Shown: positions 24,729-33,412 of the stretch, in pieces | Numbering within the stretch: position 1 is the stretch's first letter | Layout: every line of letters begins with the position of its first letter | Source: a virus | DNA length: 45,180 nt | Strand: one strand, 5' to 3' | IMG/VR virus record: IMGVR_UViG_3300046000_007614 | Location: 1-45,180 of that record | Program-made: the position numbers and the translations under genes | Notes under the pieces: model-generated | Database searches by the model: none | What the model was told of the DNA's origin: nothing | Seen by the model: only the letters and a program-made list of their open reading frames with translations

Positions 24729-25351
24729 CTGTTGAAGAATTAATTAAGTTTGAACGTGAAATAGGTGATACGTTTGATAGCGGTGCGATTAGGGCTCCTG
24801 TCCATTTATACCATGGTAACGAATCTATTATGATTGATATTTTTAAAGATATCAATATAAATGATGATTGGGTATGTTGTACGTGGCGTAATCATTATCA
24901 AGGATTATTAAAAGGTATACCAACAGAGGTTCTTAAAGAAAATATTGTCAGCGGTAAATCAATGGTAGTAACACTCCCAGAGTATAAATTTATTTGTAGC
25001 TCAATTGTAGGTGGTATTCCATCTATTGCAGCTGGTATTGCTTTATCTATTAAGTTACAAAACAAACCTAACAAGGTATGGTGCTGGGTTGGAGATATGA
25101 GTGCTGAAACAGGTGCATTTCATGAAGCATACAAATATAGTGTTAATCATAATCTACCTATAACATTTATTGTAGAGGATAATAAAAAATCTGTATGTAC
25201 TCCTACAGCTCCTATATGGGGTAGAGAGACACCATACTATCTTAATGAAAAATATAAAGGTGGTATAACAAGACAGCAAAACCTTATTTACTATCAATAC
25301 GACAATACAATGTACCCGCATGCAGGAGCTGGTAAACGTGTACAATTTTAA
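24722..25351 (+). CDS. Thiamine-diphosphate enzyme, E1-alpha-like, shortened
   Basis: 209-aa protein like the thiamine-diphosphate-binding half of pyruvate/acetoin dehydrogenase E1-alpha or transketolase N-half. The cofactor motif is GDMSAETGAFHEAYKY (G124-D125) ending with N154 in VEDNKKS. LPITFIVEDN is typical. It is much shorter than usual E1-alpha (over 300 aa), ending soon after the cofactor domain. It is followed 6 bases later by its probable beta partner. Placed in a sugar cassette, it may add a two-carbon unit to a keto sugar, as proposed for other PDH-like sugar enzymes; that is inference. Confidence 0.83.
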   Translation: MVTVEELIKFEREIGDTFDSGAIRAPVHLYHGNESIMIDIFKDININDDWVCCTWRNHYQGLLKGIPTEVLKENIVSGKSMVVTLPEYKFICSSIVGGIPSIAAGIALSIKLQNKPNKVWCWVGDMSAETGAFHEAYKYSVNHNLPITFIVEDNKKSVCTPTAPIWGRETPYYLNEKYKGGITRQQNLIYYQYDNTMYPHAGAGKRVQF

Positions 25352-25356
25352 TATAT

Positions 25357-25893
25357 ATGAAATATTTTAATGAACTACAAAAAGCAATGACATTGCTTGC
25401 TGAGCATCCTGATACAATCTTTATAGGTCAAGCTGTTGAATATGAAGGTACAGGACTTTATGAATCTCTAGCACATCTACCTTCACATAAAAAAATGGAA
25501 TTTCCTGTTGCCGAATATTTACAATCAGGTATTGTAAATGGTATGGCTATAGAAGGGATGATACCAGTATCTATTTTTCCAAGATGGAACTTTTTGCTGA
25601 TGGGTACAGATCAGATTGTAAACCACCTCGATAAATTTGCTTCAATGTCGCGAGGTAAATGTACACCAAAAGTTATAATACGTGTAGCGGTAGGAAGTGA
25701 AAGACCTGTCGATCCACAAGATCAACATAAAGGTAATTTTGCAGAAGCCTTTAGACATATGTGCAAAACACTCGATATAATCGAGCTTAATGAACCAGAG
25801 GATATTATACCTGCCTATGAAAAGGCACTAGACAGAGTTGATGGTAGGAGTACTATGCTAGTTGAGTTTGGTGATTATAATAAGGAAAAATAA
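25357..25893 (+). CDS. Thiamine-diphosphate enzyme, E1-beta/pyrimidine-domain-like
   Basis: 178-aa protein matching the pyrimidine-binding domain of E1-beta or the transketolase middle domain. Visible: FIGQAVEYEG, then FPVAEYLQSGIVNGMAIEGM, in which E53 corresponds to the glutamate that activates the cofactor, and GTDQIVNHLDKF. The C-terminal transketolase-C domain of a normal E1-beta (about 320 aa) is missing, so the pair is a minimal split enzyme. Lies between the alpha-like gene and an SDR, 2 bases from the latter. Confidence 0.83.
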   Translation: MKYFNELQKAMTLLAEHPDTIFIGQAVEYEGTGLYESLAHLPSHKKMEFPVAEYLQSGIVNGMAIEGMIPVSIFPRWNFLLMGTDQIVNHLDKFASMSRGKCTPKVIIRVAVGSERPVDPQDQHKGNFAEAFRHMCKTLDIIELNEPEDIIPAYEKALDRVDGRSTMLVEFGDYNKEK

Positions 25894-25895
25894 AA

Positions 25896-26666
25896 ATGAA
25901 TATACTCATTACCGGCAAGACAGGGTACTTATCCAAAGCACTTGTACAATTCCTATCTACCGATCATAATATTACATGTATTGGGAGACAGGACTTATTG
26001 TTAACTGATAAAGCCGCTGTCAATAAATGGTTTGAAGGTAAACATTTTGATATTGTATTACATACAGCTATTACAGGAGGAAACAGACTAATACCTGAAA
26101 CGGATAATATATTATCTGATAATATAAAAATGTTTTTTAATCTTTTATATCAAAAAGATAAGTATAACAAGTTTATAAGCTTTGGTTCAATAGCAGAGTA
26201 TGATTTATATAGTAGTGTTTATGGCTTGAGTAAGAATATTATAGCACAATATATTAAAGATGAACCTAAGTTCTATAATCTAAGAATTTGCGGGTTATTT
26301 GATCACAATGATATAGATACGAGATTTATAAAAAACAATATTAATAATTATAGGTTATATAGAGATCAAGTTATATATAAGGATAAATATATGGATTTTA
26401 TATATATGGAAGATCTACTTTCTATAGTAAGATTTTATATTGATAACACTAACCCACCAAAACTTACCGATTGTGTTTATAAGGAAAAATACTGGTTAAG
26501 TGAAATAGCGGTAATGATTAATAAATTAGACATACATAAAGTGCGCATTCAAATAAACGATACAGTTAAATGTACACCGTATATCGGTACTGAATGTAAA
26601 CTACCTATTACGTTCTTAGGATTACAGGAAGGTATTAAACGAACATATCTTAACCTTAAAGCTTGA
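25896..26666 (+). CDS. NDP-sugar reductase/epimerase-like SDR
   Basis: 256-aa SDR: NAD(P)-binding ITGKTGYLSKAL (5-16), a Ser-containing FGSIAEYD, and the catalytic Y109-x3-K113 in VYGLSK. Similar to RmlD/GDP-fucose-synthase-type reductases. It would fit the last step, reduction of the keto sugar. It ends the sugar cassette, followed by a 30-base gap. Preceded by an AGGAAAA Shine-Dalgarno-like run. Confidence 0.8.
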   Translation: MNILITGKTGYLSKALVQFLSTDHNITCIGRQDLLLTDKAAVNKWFEGKHFDIVLHTAITGGNRLIPETDNILSDNIKMFFNLLYQKDKYNKFISFGSIAEYDLYSSVYGLSKNIIAQYIKDEPKFYNLRICGLFDHNDIDTRFIKNNINNYRLYRDQVIYKDKYMDFIYMEDLLSIVRFYIDNTNPPKLTDCVYKEKYWLSEIAVMINKLDIHKVRIQINDTVKCTPYIGTECKLPITFLGLQEGIKRTYLNLKA

Positions 26667-26696
26667 AATAATATTTAAATATTATATAATAATCGT

Positions 26697-27278
26697 ATGA
26701 TTATTGAACATCCGATTTATAATGGGAATTTAATTCACTCCCGCTTTGCATACCGCTTCTTTAATAAAGAAGTGTCACCTTACGGTAATATTGTTGCATT
26801 TAGAGCGCCAATGTTCGTTAGTGATAACCTAATCGATCTTGAAGATTCGCTTACTAAAGATTATATTTTTAGTGACGACGCTATTAACTTCTGTTGGGAG
26901 ATTCCTAATCTTTGCCCTATTGGTGCTGTAGCTTTTCAACGTCTACTTAATACAGCTATTGCAAACGTATTGTCACATATTATTCAAAGACCTATTCAGA
27001 TGAAAGGTGATGATCTTATGGTTCATGATAAGTTTCTTGGCTCAGATAAAACTGAACGCGAGGTAGGTAAGGTAAGTGTATCTATTACATATTCAAAGGA
27101 TAATGTAGCGATTGGTCATACAGGCATTAATGTTAATGCTGGTAAGAAAGCTCCAGGCTTTGCATATAGCTCTAATCTTAGTGATGAACAAATCGAAGTA
27201 TTTATTGCTAAGGTAGTTAACTACTTCAATAATGAAATTAAGGATCAACAAATTGCGACGACAAAAGTGATTGTATGA
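26697..27278 (+). CDS. DUF366-like conserved protein
   Basis: 193-aa protein. The start, with an HSRFAYRFF segment followed by NIVAFRAPMFV and LIDLEDSL, has the layout of DUF366 (PF04017-type) proteins, whose function is unknown to me. The family call is from memory of the pattern and is tentative. A later FCWEIPNLCPIGAVAFQRL looks conserved. Overlaps the next gene by 4 bases (ATGA). Confidence 0.72.
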   Translation: MIIEHPIYNGNLIHSRFAYRFFNKEVSPYGNIVAFRAPMFVSDNLIDLEDSLTKDYIFSDDAINFCWEIPNLCPIGAVAFQRLLNTAIANVLSHIIQRPIQMKGDDLMVHDKFLGSDKTEREVGKVSVSITYSKDNVAIGHTGINVNAGKKAPGFAYSSNLSDEQIEVFIAKVVNYFNNEIKDQQIATTKVIV

Positions 27279-27652
27279 ACTTCTTTGATTTACTAAGAAA
27301 ATTAGTTTTTAGTAAAAAGACAAACGCTGAAGATCTCGACTACGAAGGTCTTCAAGCGTTTGTTCCTTATATGCTAAATAGATGGATTTCATTTTACGAT
27401 AAGCCTCAAGCTGTTTTTGTGAATGAAACATTTAATAGGTTTACAGGTTTATTCGATGATAAAAATGAACAATACAAATTATATCATCACTTACTACCTA
27501 CGTGTAAATATAAAAAGATTTCCTACGTGAAAAAGAAGAAAGAGAAAGAAGAAAAAGAAGATACAAATATTCCTATCCTTGCTCGGAATCAAATGATATC
27601 ACAACGTGAGGTGAGTATATACCTTGACTTTATTAAAACTCTACCTAATTAA
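27275..27652 (+). CDS. 62: Clamp-loader small-subunit-like protein (gp62-like)
   Basis: 125-aa protein. The segment GLQAFVPYMLNRWISFYDKPQAVFVNETFNRF resembles short phage proteins annotated as DNA polymerase clamp-loader subunits (T4 gp62-like), which share a 'Y-NR-S' start. It is much shorter than T4 gp62 (187 aa), and a Lys/Glu-rich linker (YVKKKKEKEEKEDT) precedes a short C-terminal helix. The large subunit gp44 is not in the window. The function is therefore probable, not certain. Confidence 0.58.
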   Translation: MNFFDLLRKLVFSKKTNAEDLDYEGLQAFVPYMLNRWISFYDKPQAVFVNETFNRFTGLFDDKNEQYKLYHHLLPTCKYKKISYVKKKKEKEEKEDTNIPILARNQMISQREVSIYLDFIKTLPN

Positions 27653-27656
27653 CTAT

Positions 27657-28079
27657 ATGGCATCAAGAAGTATCGACACACTAGCGCCGATGAGAAGTCT
27701 CATCGATCTTTCATCACACTCAGACGGAGATTTCGGTTTAGAGGATTTAGAGCTAACATTTATCTTTGACGATATTGTCTTAGTAGAATATGTAGATTTA
27801 GCTCCTGATAAAGACGGAATCCTAAGAAATGGAATTTATATTCCAACAAATACAATGTCAAAGGCGTGGAGAAAAGCAAGAGTAATTCTCGTAGGACCAG
27901 AAGTTAAATATACTAAGGTTGGTGATATCGTTGTGTTTCCAAGTAATTTAGGTATTACTATCGCTAATATGGCAATCAAAGATTATGGTATTGTAAGTAA
28001 CGGTGTATTTTTAAACGAAAATAGAATCTTCGGAATTTGTAAAGCAAAAGAAAATGATAGTAACGCGACAGACTCTTGA
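27657..28079 (+). CDS. 31: GroES-like co-chaperonin (gp31-like)
   Basis: 140-aa product from the ATG at 27657. FIFDDIVLVEYVDLAP, then GIYIPTNTM, ARVILVGPEV, VGDIVVFPSNLG fits the chaperonin-10 beta-barrel with a mobile loop (KAWRKA region). T4 gp31 replaces GroES so that GroEL can fold gp23, and a homologue would serve the capsid protein encoded here. It overlaps the next gene by 26 bases. Confidence 0.78.
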   Translation: MASRSIDTLAPMRSLIDLSSHSDGDFGLEDLELTFIFDDIVLVEYVDLAPDKDGILRNGIYIPTNTMSKAWRKARVILVGPEVKYTKVGDIVVFPSNLGITIANMAIKDYGIVSNGVFLNENRIFGICKAKENDSNATDS

Positions 28080-28431
28080 AACATTATTACTTAATAATGT
28101 ACTTGATTTAAGATTTACAAGACGTATTAAGTCTGCTGATAAATCACCAACAAGAAGAATGATTTGTACAAAATCATTCGATCTACTTAATTCTACGAAT
28201 GGTAAAATTGTACTGAATTACAATCCTCCAAAGCATCAAAAACAAATAAATGAAGCAGTAAAAAATGTTTGTGTTGTTTGGGATATATTAATGCAGAACT
28301 ATAGAATAGTTTCAGCGGATCAAGTAGACGTATTAAGAGAAATGCCAGCAAACGATGAATTCTGGAAGACATTTAATAATGAGATATACCCTATGTCAAC
28401 AGATCAAAAAATACAATTTATGAACTCATGA
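28054..28431 (+). CDS. Small SH3-like phage protein (DUF2693/WYL-like)
   Basis: 125-aa protein with KSADKSPTRRMICTKSFDLL followed by VWDILMQNYRIVSADQVDVL, the layout of phage DUF2693-type proteins (short SH3-like barrel). Function unknown. It overlaps its neighbours by 26 bases (upstream) and 4 bases (downstream). Confidence 0.65.
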   Translation: MIVTRQTLETLLLNNVLDLRFTRRIKSADKSPTRRMICTKSFDLLNSTNGKIVLNYNPPKHQKQINEAVKNVCVVWDILMQNYRIVSADQVDVLREMPANDEFWKTFNNEIYPMSTDQKIQFMNS

Positions 28432-28772
28432 GTTTAGAGCACTACAATAAAATACTACAAAACTTTTTACAATCAAAAGTTATATTTAAATGTGATAATA
28501 AAATTTTAAAAACGGGTAAATTAAAATTGTTTAATGTAAAGCAGTATTTTATTAAGTTCTATATTGAAACTGATAAAGGTGAAAGTAAAATTCTTGAGCT
28601 ACCATATCCGTTTTCTATTGATTATACCGATGCAGGTAGATGCACTCTTAACTATAAAGTTAGCTCATTGTGTAATAATACGCAACCGGTAATAGGAAAA
28701 TTAAAAACCTGTAAAATAAATTCGTCGCATAAAATATATGATAATGTTGTTAGTCTTACCTCTTTAAATTAA
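28428..28772 (+). CDS. Hypothetical phage protein
   Basis: 114-aa protein, not recognised. A helical start is followed by beta-rich segments (KLKLFNVKQYFIKFYIETD, ILELPYPFSIDY). No motifs. Coupled to the upstream gene by an ATGA overlap and placed 26 bases before the helicase, so probably a replication-accessory protein; that is weak inference. Confidence 0.65.
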   Translation: MSLEHYNKILQNFLQSKVIFKCDNKILKTGKLKLFNVKQYFIKFYIETDKGESKILELPYPFSIDYTDAGRCTLNYKVSSLCNNTQPVIGKLKTCKINSSHKIYDNVVSLTSLN

Positions 28773-28798
28773 AGGGAACTTCTATATCATTATCATAT

Positions 28799-30442
28799 AT
28801 GCTTACTGGTCTACTTAGTAAATTCCCTGGAACATTCACCCCTAATAAATCGCAAGTTAAACTCGTAAAGAGTCTAGAACAAGCATTTGAGGAAGGTTAT
28901 AAATTTGTTGTATGTAGTGCTCCTACCGGTTCGGGTAAATCGTTTATTTCTAAGACTCTTGGTAACGATTCGACGGAGCCTTCTGTAGAATTTCAAGATC
29001 TTGTAACATCTTATCAGATATACAAGCACAACAATCTCGGTGGATATCAAAATGCAGATGAAGCGGCAGAAGAAAAGCCATTCGGAGCATTTGCATTGAC
29101 AATCACTAAGGCTCTACAGGATCAATATAAAGAATTGTTTAACGAAGTAGATGTATTAAAAGGTAAGTCAAATTATCAATGTAGCTACGATAATAATTTT
29201 ACTGTAGAAAGTGCACCATGCGTGCATATTAAATCTCTTAAGGAAGATTGTTGGAAGCGTAACTCCTGCCCTTATTATAATGCTCGTAATAAAGCAATCA
29301 TATCTAAGTTTGCAACCCTCAACTATAATATGTTTTTTGCATTACCAGATCACGTAAAGCGAAAGCAATATCTTATTTGCGATGAAGCTTCCGAGCTTGA
29401 AGACCAGCTTGTAAAAGCATTTTCATGTCAAATTAATTTTGATTTTCTTAAGAAATCTATGGTTATTGTGAGACCGTTTCCAAGTAATACTGACTACGGT
29501 AAAGTAGGTAAATGGGTAAATACTCTCTGTCAGGATATTGAAGATCAAGTCGAAGATCTACGTGATGCTATTGCTAAAACAACAGGTAAGGTTATTACAG
29601 CTACAATTAACGAGAAGAAAAATGAAGTGATTCAACTCCTAACTCTACATAGCAAATTACGTGCTATTGTTGATACATGGCATGATAGTGAGTACCTTTT
29701 TGAACGAACCGCAAAAGGTATTAATTTTATGCCTCTTAAGGTTGATCAATTATCTAAATATCTTTTTAATTTTGCTGATAAAGTAATTCTTATGTCGGCA
29801 ACTATTATCGATCCAGTTAATTTTTGTAAGACGTTAGGTATTGATAAGTTCAAATATATTGAGGCAGAGTCAACGTTTGATCCTAAGAAAGCTCCTATAT
29901 ATGCAAATACAAAGATTAAGCTAAATTACAGTAATATGCAGGCAAATCTTCCTAAGATTGCTGAACAAGTAAGACAAATTTGTGAGCATCACATTAACGA
30001 TAAAGGACTTATTCATACGCAAACAAATACAATTACAAAATATCTGCAGGATAATGTTAAATGTTCGCGTATTTTGTACCGTGAACCAGGTGTTAGAAAT
30101 GAAGAGTTATTAGATATACATTACAATTCTACTGAACCAACTATTATGGCATCACCGTCTATGTCACATGGTGTTGATTTAAAAGACGATCTAGCACGCT
30201 TTCAAATTATTATTAAGGCACCTTATTTACCTACAAATGATAAGCGTGTAGAGCGAATGATGAAATTAGACTTTAACTGGTATACAAATAAAATGCTTAG
30301 TTCACTTATTCAATCATGTGGTCGTGGTGTGCGTTCTAATAAAGATCATTGTATTACATACATTCTTGATGCAGCTATTGTTGAAAATATTGTAAAGTAT
30401 AAGCATAAGATTCCAAAATACTTTTTAGATAGATTTGCGTAG
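28799..30442 (+). CDS. DinG/XPD-type iron-sulfur DNA helicase
   Basis: 547-aa superfamily 2 helicase. Walker A APTGSGKS (41-48); four cysteines C128, C141, C151 and C157 between motifs I and II, the position of the iron-sulfur domain in XPD/DinG; a DEAS box (195-198) in place of DEAH; VILMSATI as motif III; and SCGRGVRS as motif VI. It probably unwinds DNA or DNA-RNA structures during replication or repair. It starts 26 bases after the previous gene and lies just upstream of the morphogenesis block. Confidence 0.9.
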   Translation: MLTGLLSKFPGTFTPNKSQVKLVKSLEQAFEEGYKFVVCSAPTGSGKSFISKTLGNDSTEPSVEFQDLVTSYQIYKHNNLGGYQNADEAAEEKPFGAFALTITKALQDQYKELFNEVDVLKGKSNYQCSYDNNFTVESAPCVHIKSLKEDCWKRNSCPYYNARNKAIISKFATLNYNMFFALPDHVKRKQYLICDEASELEDQLVKAFSCQINFDFLKKSMVIVRPFPSNTDYGKVGKWVNTLCQDIEDQVEDLRDAIAKTTGKVITATINEKKNEVIQLLTLHSKLRAIVDTWHDSEYLFERTAKGINFMPLKVDQLSKYLFNFADKVILMSATIIDPVNFCKTLGIDKFKYIEAESTFDPKKAPIYANTKIKLNYSNMQANLPKIAEQVRQICEHHINDKGLIHTQTNTITKYLQDNVKCSRILYREPGVRNEELLDIHYNSTEPTIMASPSMSHGVDLKDDLARFQIIIKAPYLPTNDKRVERMMKLDFNWYTNKMLSSLIQSCGRGVRSNKDHCITYILDAAIVENIVKYKHKIPKYFLDRFA

Positions 30443-30443
30443 A

Positions 30444-30450
30444 CTAAATA
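30444..30450 (+). promoter_or_regulatory. Late-promoter-like CTAAATA before gp15
   Basis: Weaker match to the late element, seven bases before the ATG at 30458. A nearer ATG (30454) is followed in frame by GAT, GCG and a stop, so 30458 is the gene start. Confidence 0.5.
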
Positions 30451-30457
30451 CATATGG

Positions 30458-31567
30458 ATGCGTAATTATACATATAACTTCGAAGTAAAAGATTTACTCA
30501 CGCAATTTTTATGTGCTTTTAATGATGTAGTTGTAAAACGATACGACAACGATAGAAAAGCACGCGAAGATATAGAAGTTCGTTATGTCTTAGCGCCTAA
30601 GCAAAGGGTAATGTATGACATTGTTAATAAAGCGCAAAATCTTACATTACCTGTTGTTGCTGTTACCGTAACGGGTATATCACGCGATACAGCGAGAGTA
30701 TTTAATAAACTTGATAATGTCTATAACCCTCTTAGTGAGACTAATAATAGTACTATAAAGACACCTGTACCGATTAATATCGAGGTAAGTATGTCAATTA
30801 TAACGCGTTATATGCAAGATATGGATCAGATTCTTTCGAATTTTATACCGTATAATAACCCGTATATTATCTTATCATGGAAAGAACCGTCTGTTGATCC
30901 ATCACAAATTGTTGAAATACGCTCTGAAGTACTGTGGAGCGGTAATATTGGACTTACTGAACCAACGGATATATCATATTCAGAAAAATTTAGAGTTGTA
31001 GCTGATACAAGCTTTACAATAAAGGGATGGCTTTTTAAAGACAAAAATGATGTATCAAGTCGAATATATTTTATTGATTCTAACTTTATACCGGTTAATA
31101 AGAATATGATAATTGATGAAGACAATTATAATAGTTTCTTTGCAGCAACATCTGGGATTGACAATATAGAGACAGTTAGCTTATCTGCAATACCTACATT
31201 TTCAAACATATATTATAATCTTTCTGGTCAAGGTAAGTTGCATGAAATAGTTTCTAATTTTAATATTAATAAGAATTTCACTAATAATTTTCTTATATAT
31301 GGGACTAATTTTAATCATACAACAGCGATATTACTAAGCACAACAAGCAGTATTATAGGTACATTAACAGGTATAAATTCCGAATATACAGGGTCTACCA
31401 CAGGTTATATTCTCAGTAGTCAATATTATAATATATTATCCGATAATATGTTAACAATTTCATTACCCACACTTACAGGTGCGTGCAATTTTAATTTTAT
31501 TGTAAATAATGAAGCTGGGTGGTCGAGCTCTTATAACATAAATAACTTTACTTTTACGAACATGTGA
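30458..31567 (+). CDS. 15: gp15-like tail completion/sheath stabiliser protein
   Basis: 369-aa protein. T4 gp15 caps the tail tube and sheath and joins the tail to the neck. The match rests on IEVRYVLAPKQRVMYDIV, VPINIEVSMSIITRYMQDMDQILSNFIPYNNP (compared with the T4 pattern of an IFTRYEDDM segment followed by a QILPYF segment), and SEKFRVVADTSFTIKGWLF. It is about 100 residues longer than T4 gp15 (272 aa), with a Ser/Thr/Asn-rich beta C-terminal extension from about residue 240. In T4, gene 15 is separate from 20; here it is directly upstream of the portal. Confidence 0.75.
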   Translation: MRNYTYNFEVKDLLTQFLCAFNDVVVKRYDNDRKAREDIEVRYVLAPKQRVMYDIVNKAQNLTLPVVAVTVTGISRDTARVFNKLDNVYNPLSETNNSTIKTPVPINIEVSMSIITRYMQDMDQILSNFIPYNNPYIILSWKEPSVDPSQIVEIRSEVLWSGNIGLTEPTDISYSEKFRVVADTSFTIKGWLFKDKNDVSSRIYFIDSNFIPVNKNMIIDEDNYNSFFAATSGIDNIETVSLSAIPTFSNIYYNLSGQGKLHEIVSNFNINKNFTNNFLIYGTNFNHTTAILLSTTSSIIGTLTGINSEYTGSTTGYILSSQYYNILSDNMLTISLPTLTGACNFNFIVNNEAGWSSSYNINNFTFTNM

Positions 31568-31574
31568 ATAAATA
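31567..31574 (+). promoter_or_regulatory. Late promoter AATAAATA, 8 bases before ATG 31583
   Basis: ATAAATA at 31568-31574 directly follows the gp15 stop (TGA 31565-31567). Leader would be about 2-3 bases. Confidence 0.68.
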
Positions 31575-31582
31575 TGTTGTAG

Positions 31583-33397
31583 ATGGATGGTACAACTTCG
31601 AATCAAAATAAGAACTACACAGGCAATGACGGTCGCTCGTCAACATTTGGTAGAGGTTTAGCAGCATTTATTCAAAATAAACTACCGTATGCTAATATTA
31701 TTGATACAGATAATAATCAGTTAAATCCAAAATATAAAATCTTTGCGGATGCGGGATTAAGAAGAACAGAAGCTCTAGCTAAAAATTCGATTTCTATATC
31801 GAATGAATATAATAATCTACCTATTGGGTCCATAGGTAAAGATTCATCTTTCGGTCAGGTGATGTATGCAAACATCCAGGAGAATAAGGGTGGTAGATTA
31901 CGTGATTATAGGATGATAGCCGCATATTCAGATGTAGCAGATGCATTGGATGAGCTTTGTGATGAGACTATTAATACAAATGAGAACGGTGAAGAAGTAA
32001 TACTTAAACTACGCCATACAGATTTAAGCTCGCAAGACAAAACTAATCTCGATGAGGAGTTTAACAAATTTGCTGAATATTTTGATCTTAAAAACAAAGG
32101 TTGGCAATACTTTAGACAGCTACTTGTTGAGGGTGAACTTTTCTTTGAACTTATTATACATAAGGACCATATTCAAGAAGGTGTTCTAGGTGCAATTAAT
32201 TTACCTGCTGAATTAATTGACCCTGTATATAATAATATACAAAACATGATGGTTCGTGGATTTATCTATAGAAAGCCAATTTTTGATCCACGTCACCCTG
32301 ATAAGCAAGAAAAGGTTGAGCATATACCTCTTGATCAAAATCAAGTTATATATATTAATTCTGGTGTTATGAATGAATCTAAGACAATGGTTTTACCATT
32401 CTTAGAAAATGCTCGACGCGCTTATAGACAGCTTTCACTTATTGAAGATGCTATTGTTATCTATAGATTGGTAAGAGCGCCAGAACGTCTTGTATTTAAT
32501 GTTGATGTTGGTAATATGCCTGCACCTAAAGCAGAAGCTTATCTTAAAAAGCTTATTAGCAACTACTGGTCAAGTAAAACGTTTGATATTGATCAAAATG
32601 ATGTTGTTAAAAAGTTTAATCCACAATCAATGCTTGATGCTTTCTGGTTTCCAAAAAGACAGGGCTCAGAAGGCTCAAGTGTAAGTCAGCTTGCAGGTGG
32701 ACAAAATTTAGGTGAATTAACTGACTTGATGTATTTTATTAAAAAGCTTTACCGTTCGCTTAAAGTACCGACATCTAGATTAGACCCTGCAGATGCATTT
32801 AGAGATGGTGCTGAAATCTTAAGAGAAGAACTTAAGATGGCAAGATTTATTATTAGACAGCAACAAAGATTCGCTACTGGTATAAAAAGAGGATTTATTA
32901 CACATTTACAATTAAAGGGACTGTGGGATAAGCTTGAACTTACAGATAATAATATCGTTGTTGATTTTAATGTACCTACGAACTTCTACGAGATGCGTGA
33001 AAGCCAGCGTCTTGAACAGAAAGCAGGTAACTTTGCATCAATTGCATCTAACGAATTTGTCTCTAAGACATACGCACAAAAGAAATATTTACAATGGAAA
33101 GATAAAGATATTCTCGCTAATAGAGAATTTTTACGTAAGGATGCTGAGCTTCAATGGGAGCTACAACAGATTGCTTCACTTGGACCTGCATGGAGAGAGC
33201 AGATTATTGCTGCCGATATAACTGGCGGTGCTGAAGCCGGTGGTATGGGAGCTGAAGCGGGTGGTATGGAAGGTGGTGGTATACCACCAGCATTTGGTGG
33301 CGGTGAAGCTGCACTAGGTGGCGCTCCTCCTGAGGCTGGTGCAGCTCCAGCTGGTGGTGGTACTCCAGCACCAGAAACTCCTCCTCCAGCAGCATAA
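31583..33397 (+). CDS. 20: gp20-like portal protein
   Basis: 604-aa portal; the dodecameric vertex through which DNA is packaged and to which the neck attaches. Conserved segments include FADAGLRRTEALAKNSISIS, DYRMIAAYSDVADALDELCDE, SLIEDAIVIYRLVRAPERLVF, and RLDPADAFRDGAEILREELK (residue clusters characteristic of T4-type portals). From about residue 550 it carries a Gly/Ala/Pro-rich tail of roughly 55 residues (repeats of GAEAGGM and APPEAG types) that T4 gp20 (524 aa) lacks. Located between gp15 and gp13, 15 bases from each. Confidence 0.95.
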   Translation: MDGTTSNQNKNYTGNDGRSSTFGRGLAAFIQNKLPYANIIDTDNNQLNPKYKIFADAGLRRTEALAKNSISISNEYNNLPIGSIGKDSSFGQVMYANIQENKGGRLRDYRMIAAYSDVADALDELCDETINTNENGEEVILKLRHTDLSSQDKTNLDEEFNKFAEYFDLKNKGWQYFRQLLVEGELFFELIIHKDHIQEGVLGAINLPAELIDPVYNNIQNMMVRGFIYRKPIFDPRHPDKQEKVEHIPLDQNQVIYINSGVMNESKTMVLPFLENARRAYRQLSLIEDAIVIYRLVRAPERLVFNVDVGNMPAPKAEAYLKKLISNYWSSKTFDIDQNDVVKKFNPQSMLDAFWFPKRQGSEGSSVSQLAGGQNLGELTDLMYFIKKLYRSLKVPTSRLDPADAFRDGAEILREELKMARFIIRQQQRFATGIKRGFITHLQLKGLWDKLELTDNNIVVDFNVPTNFYEMRESQRLEQKAGNFASIASNEFVSKTYAQKKYLQWKDKDILANREFLRKDAELQWELQQIASLGPAWREQIIAADITGGAEAGGMGAEAGGMEGGGIPPAFGGGEAALGGAPPEAGAAPAGGGTPAPETPPPAA

Positions 33398-33399
33398 TA

Positions 33400-33407
33400 G
33401 ATAAATA
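33400..33407 (+). promoter_or_regulatory. Late promoter GATAAATA, 5 bases before ATG 33413
   Basis: ATAAATA at 33401-33407, spacer CTTAT, then ATG. Leaderless geometry. Confidence 0.76.
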
Positions 33408-33412
33408 CTTAT

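Noticed and set aside
24314-24855. Minus-strand frames under the sugar cassette
   Set aside because: Shadows of the dehydratase and thiamine-enzyme genes with no family resemblance or signals.
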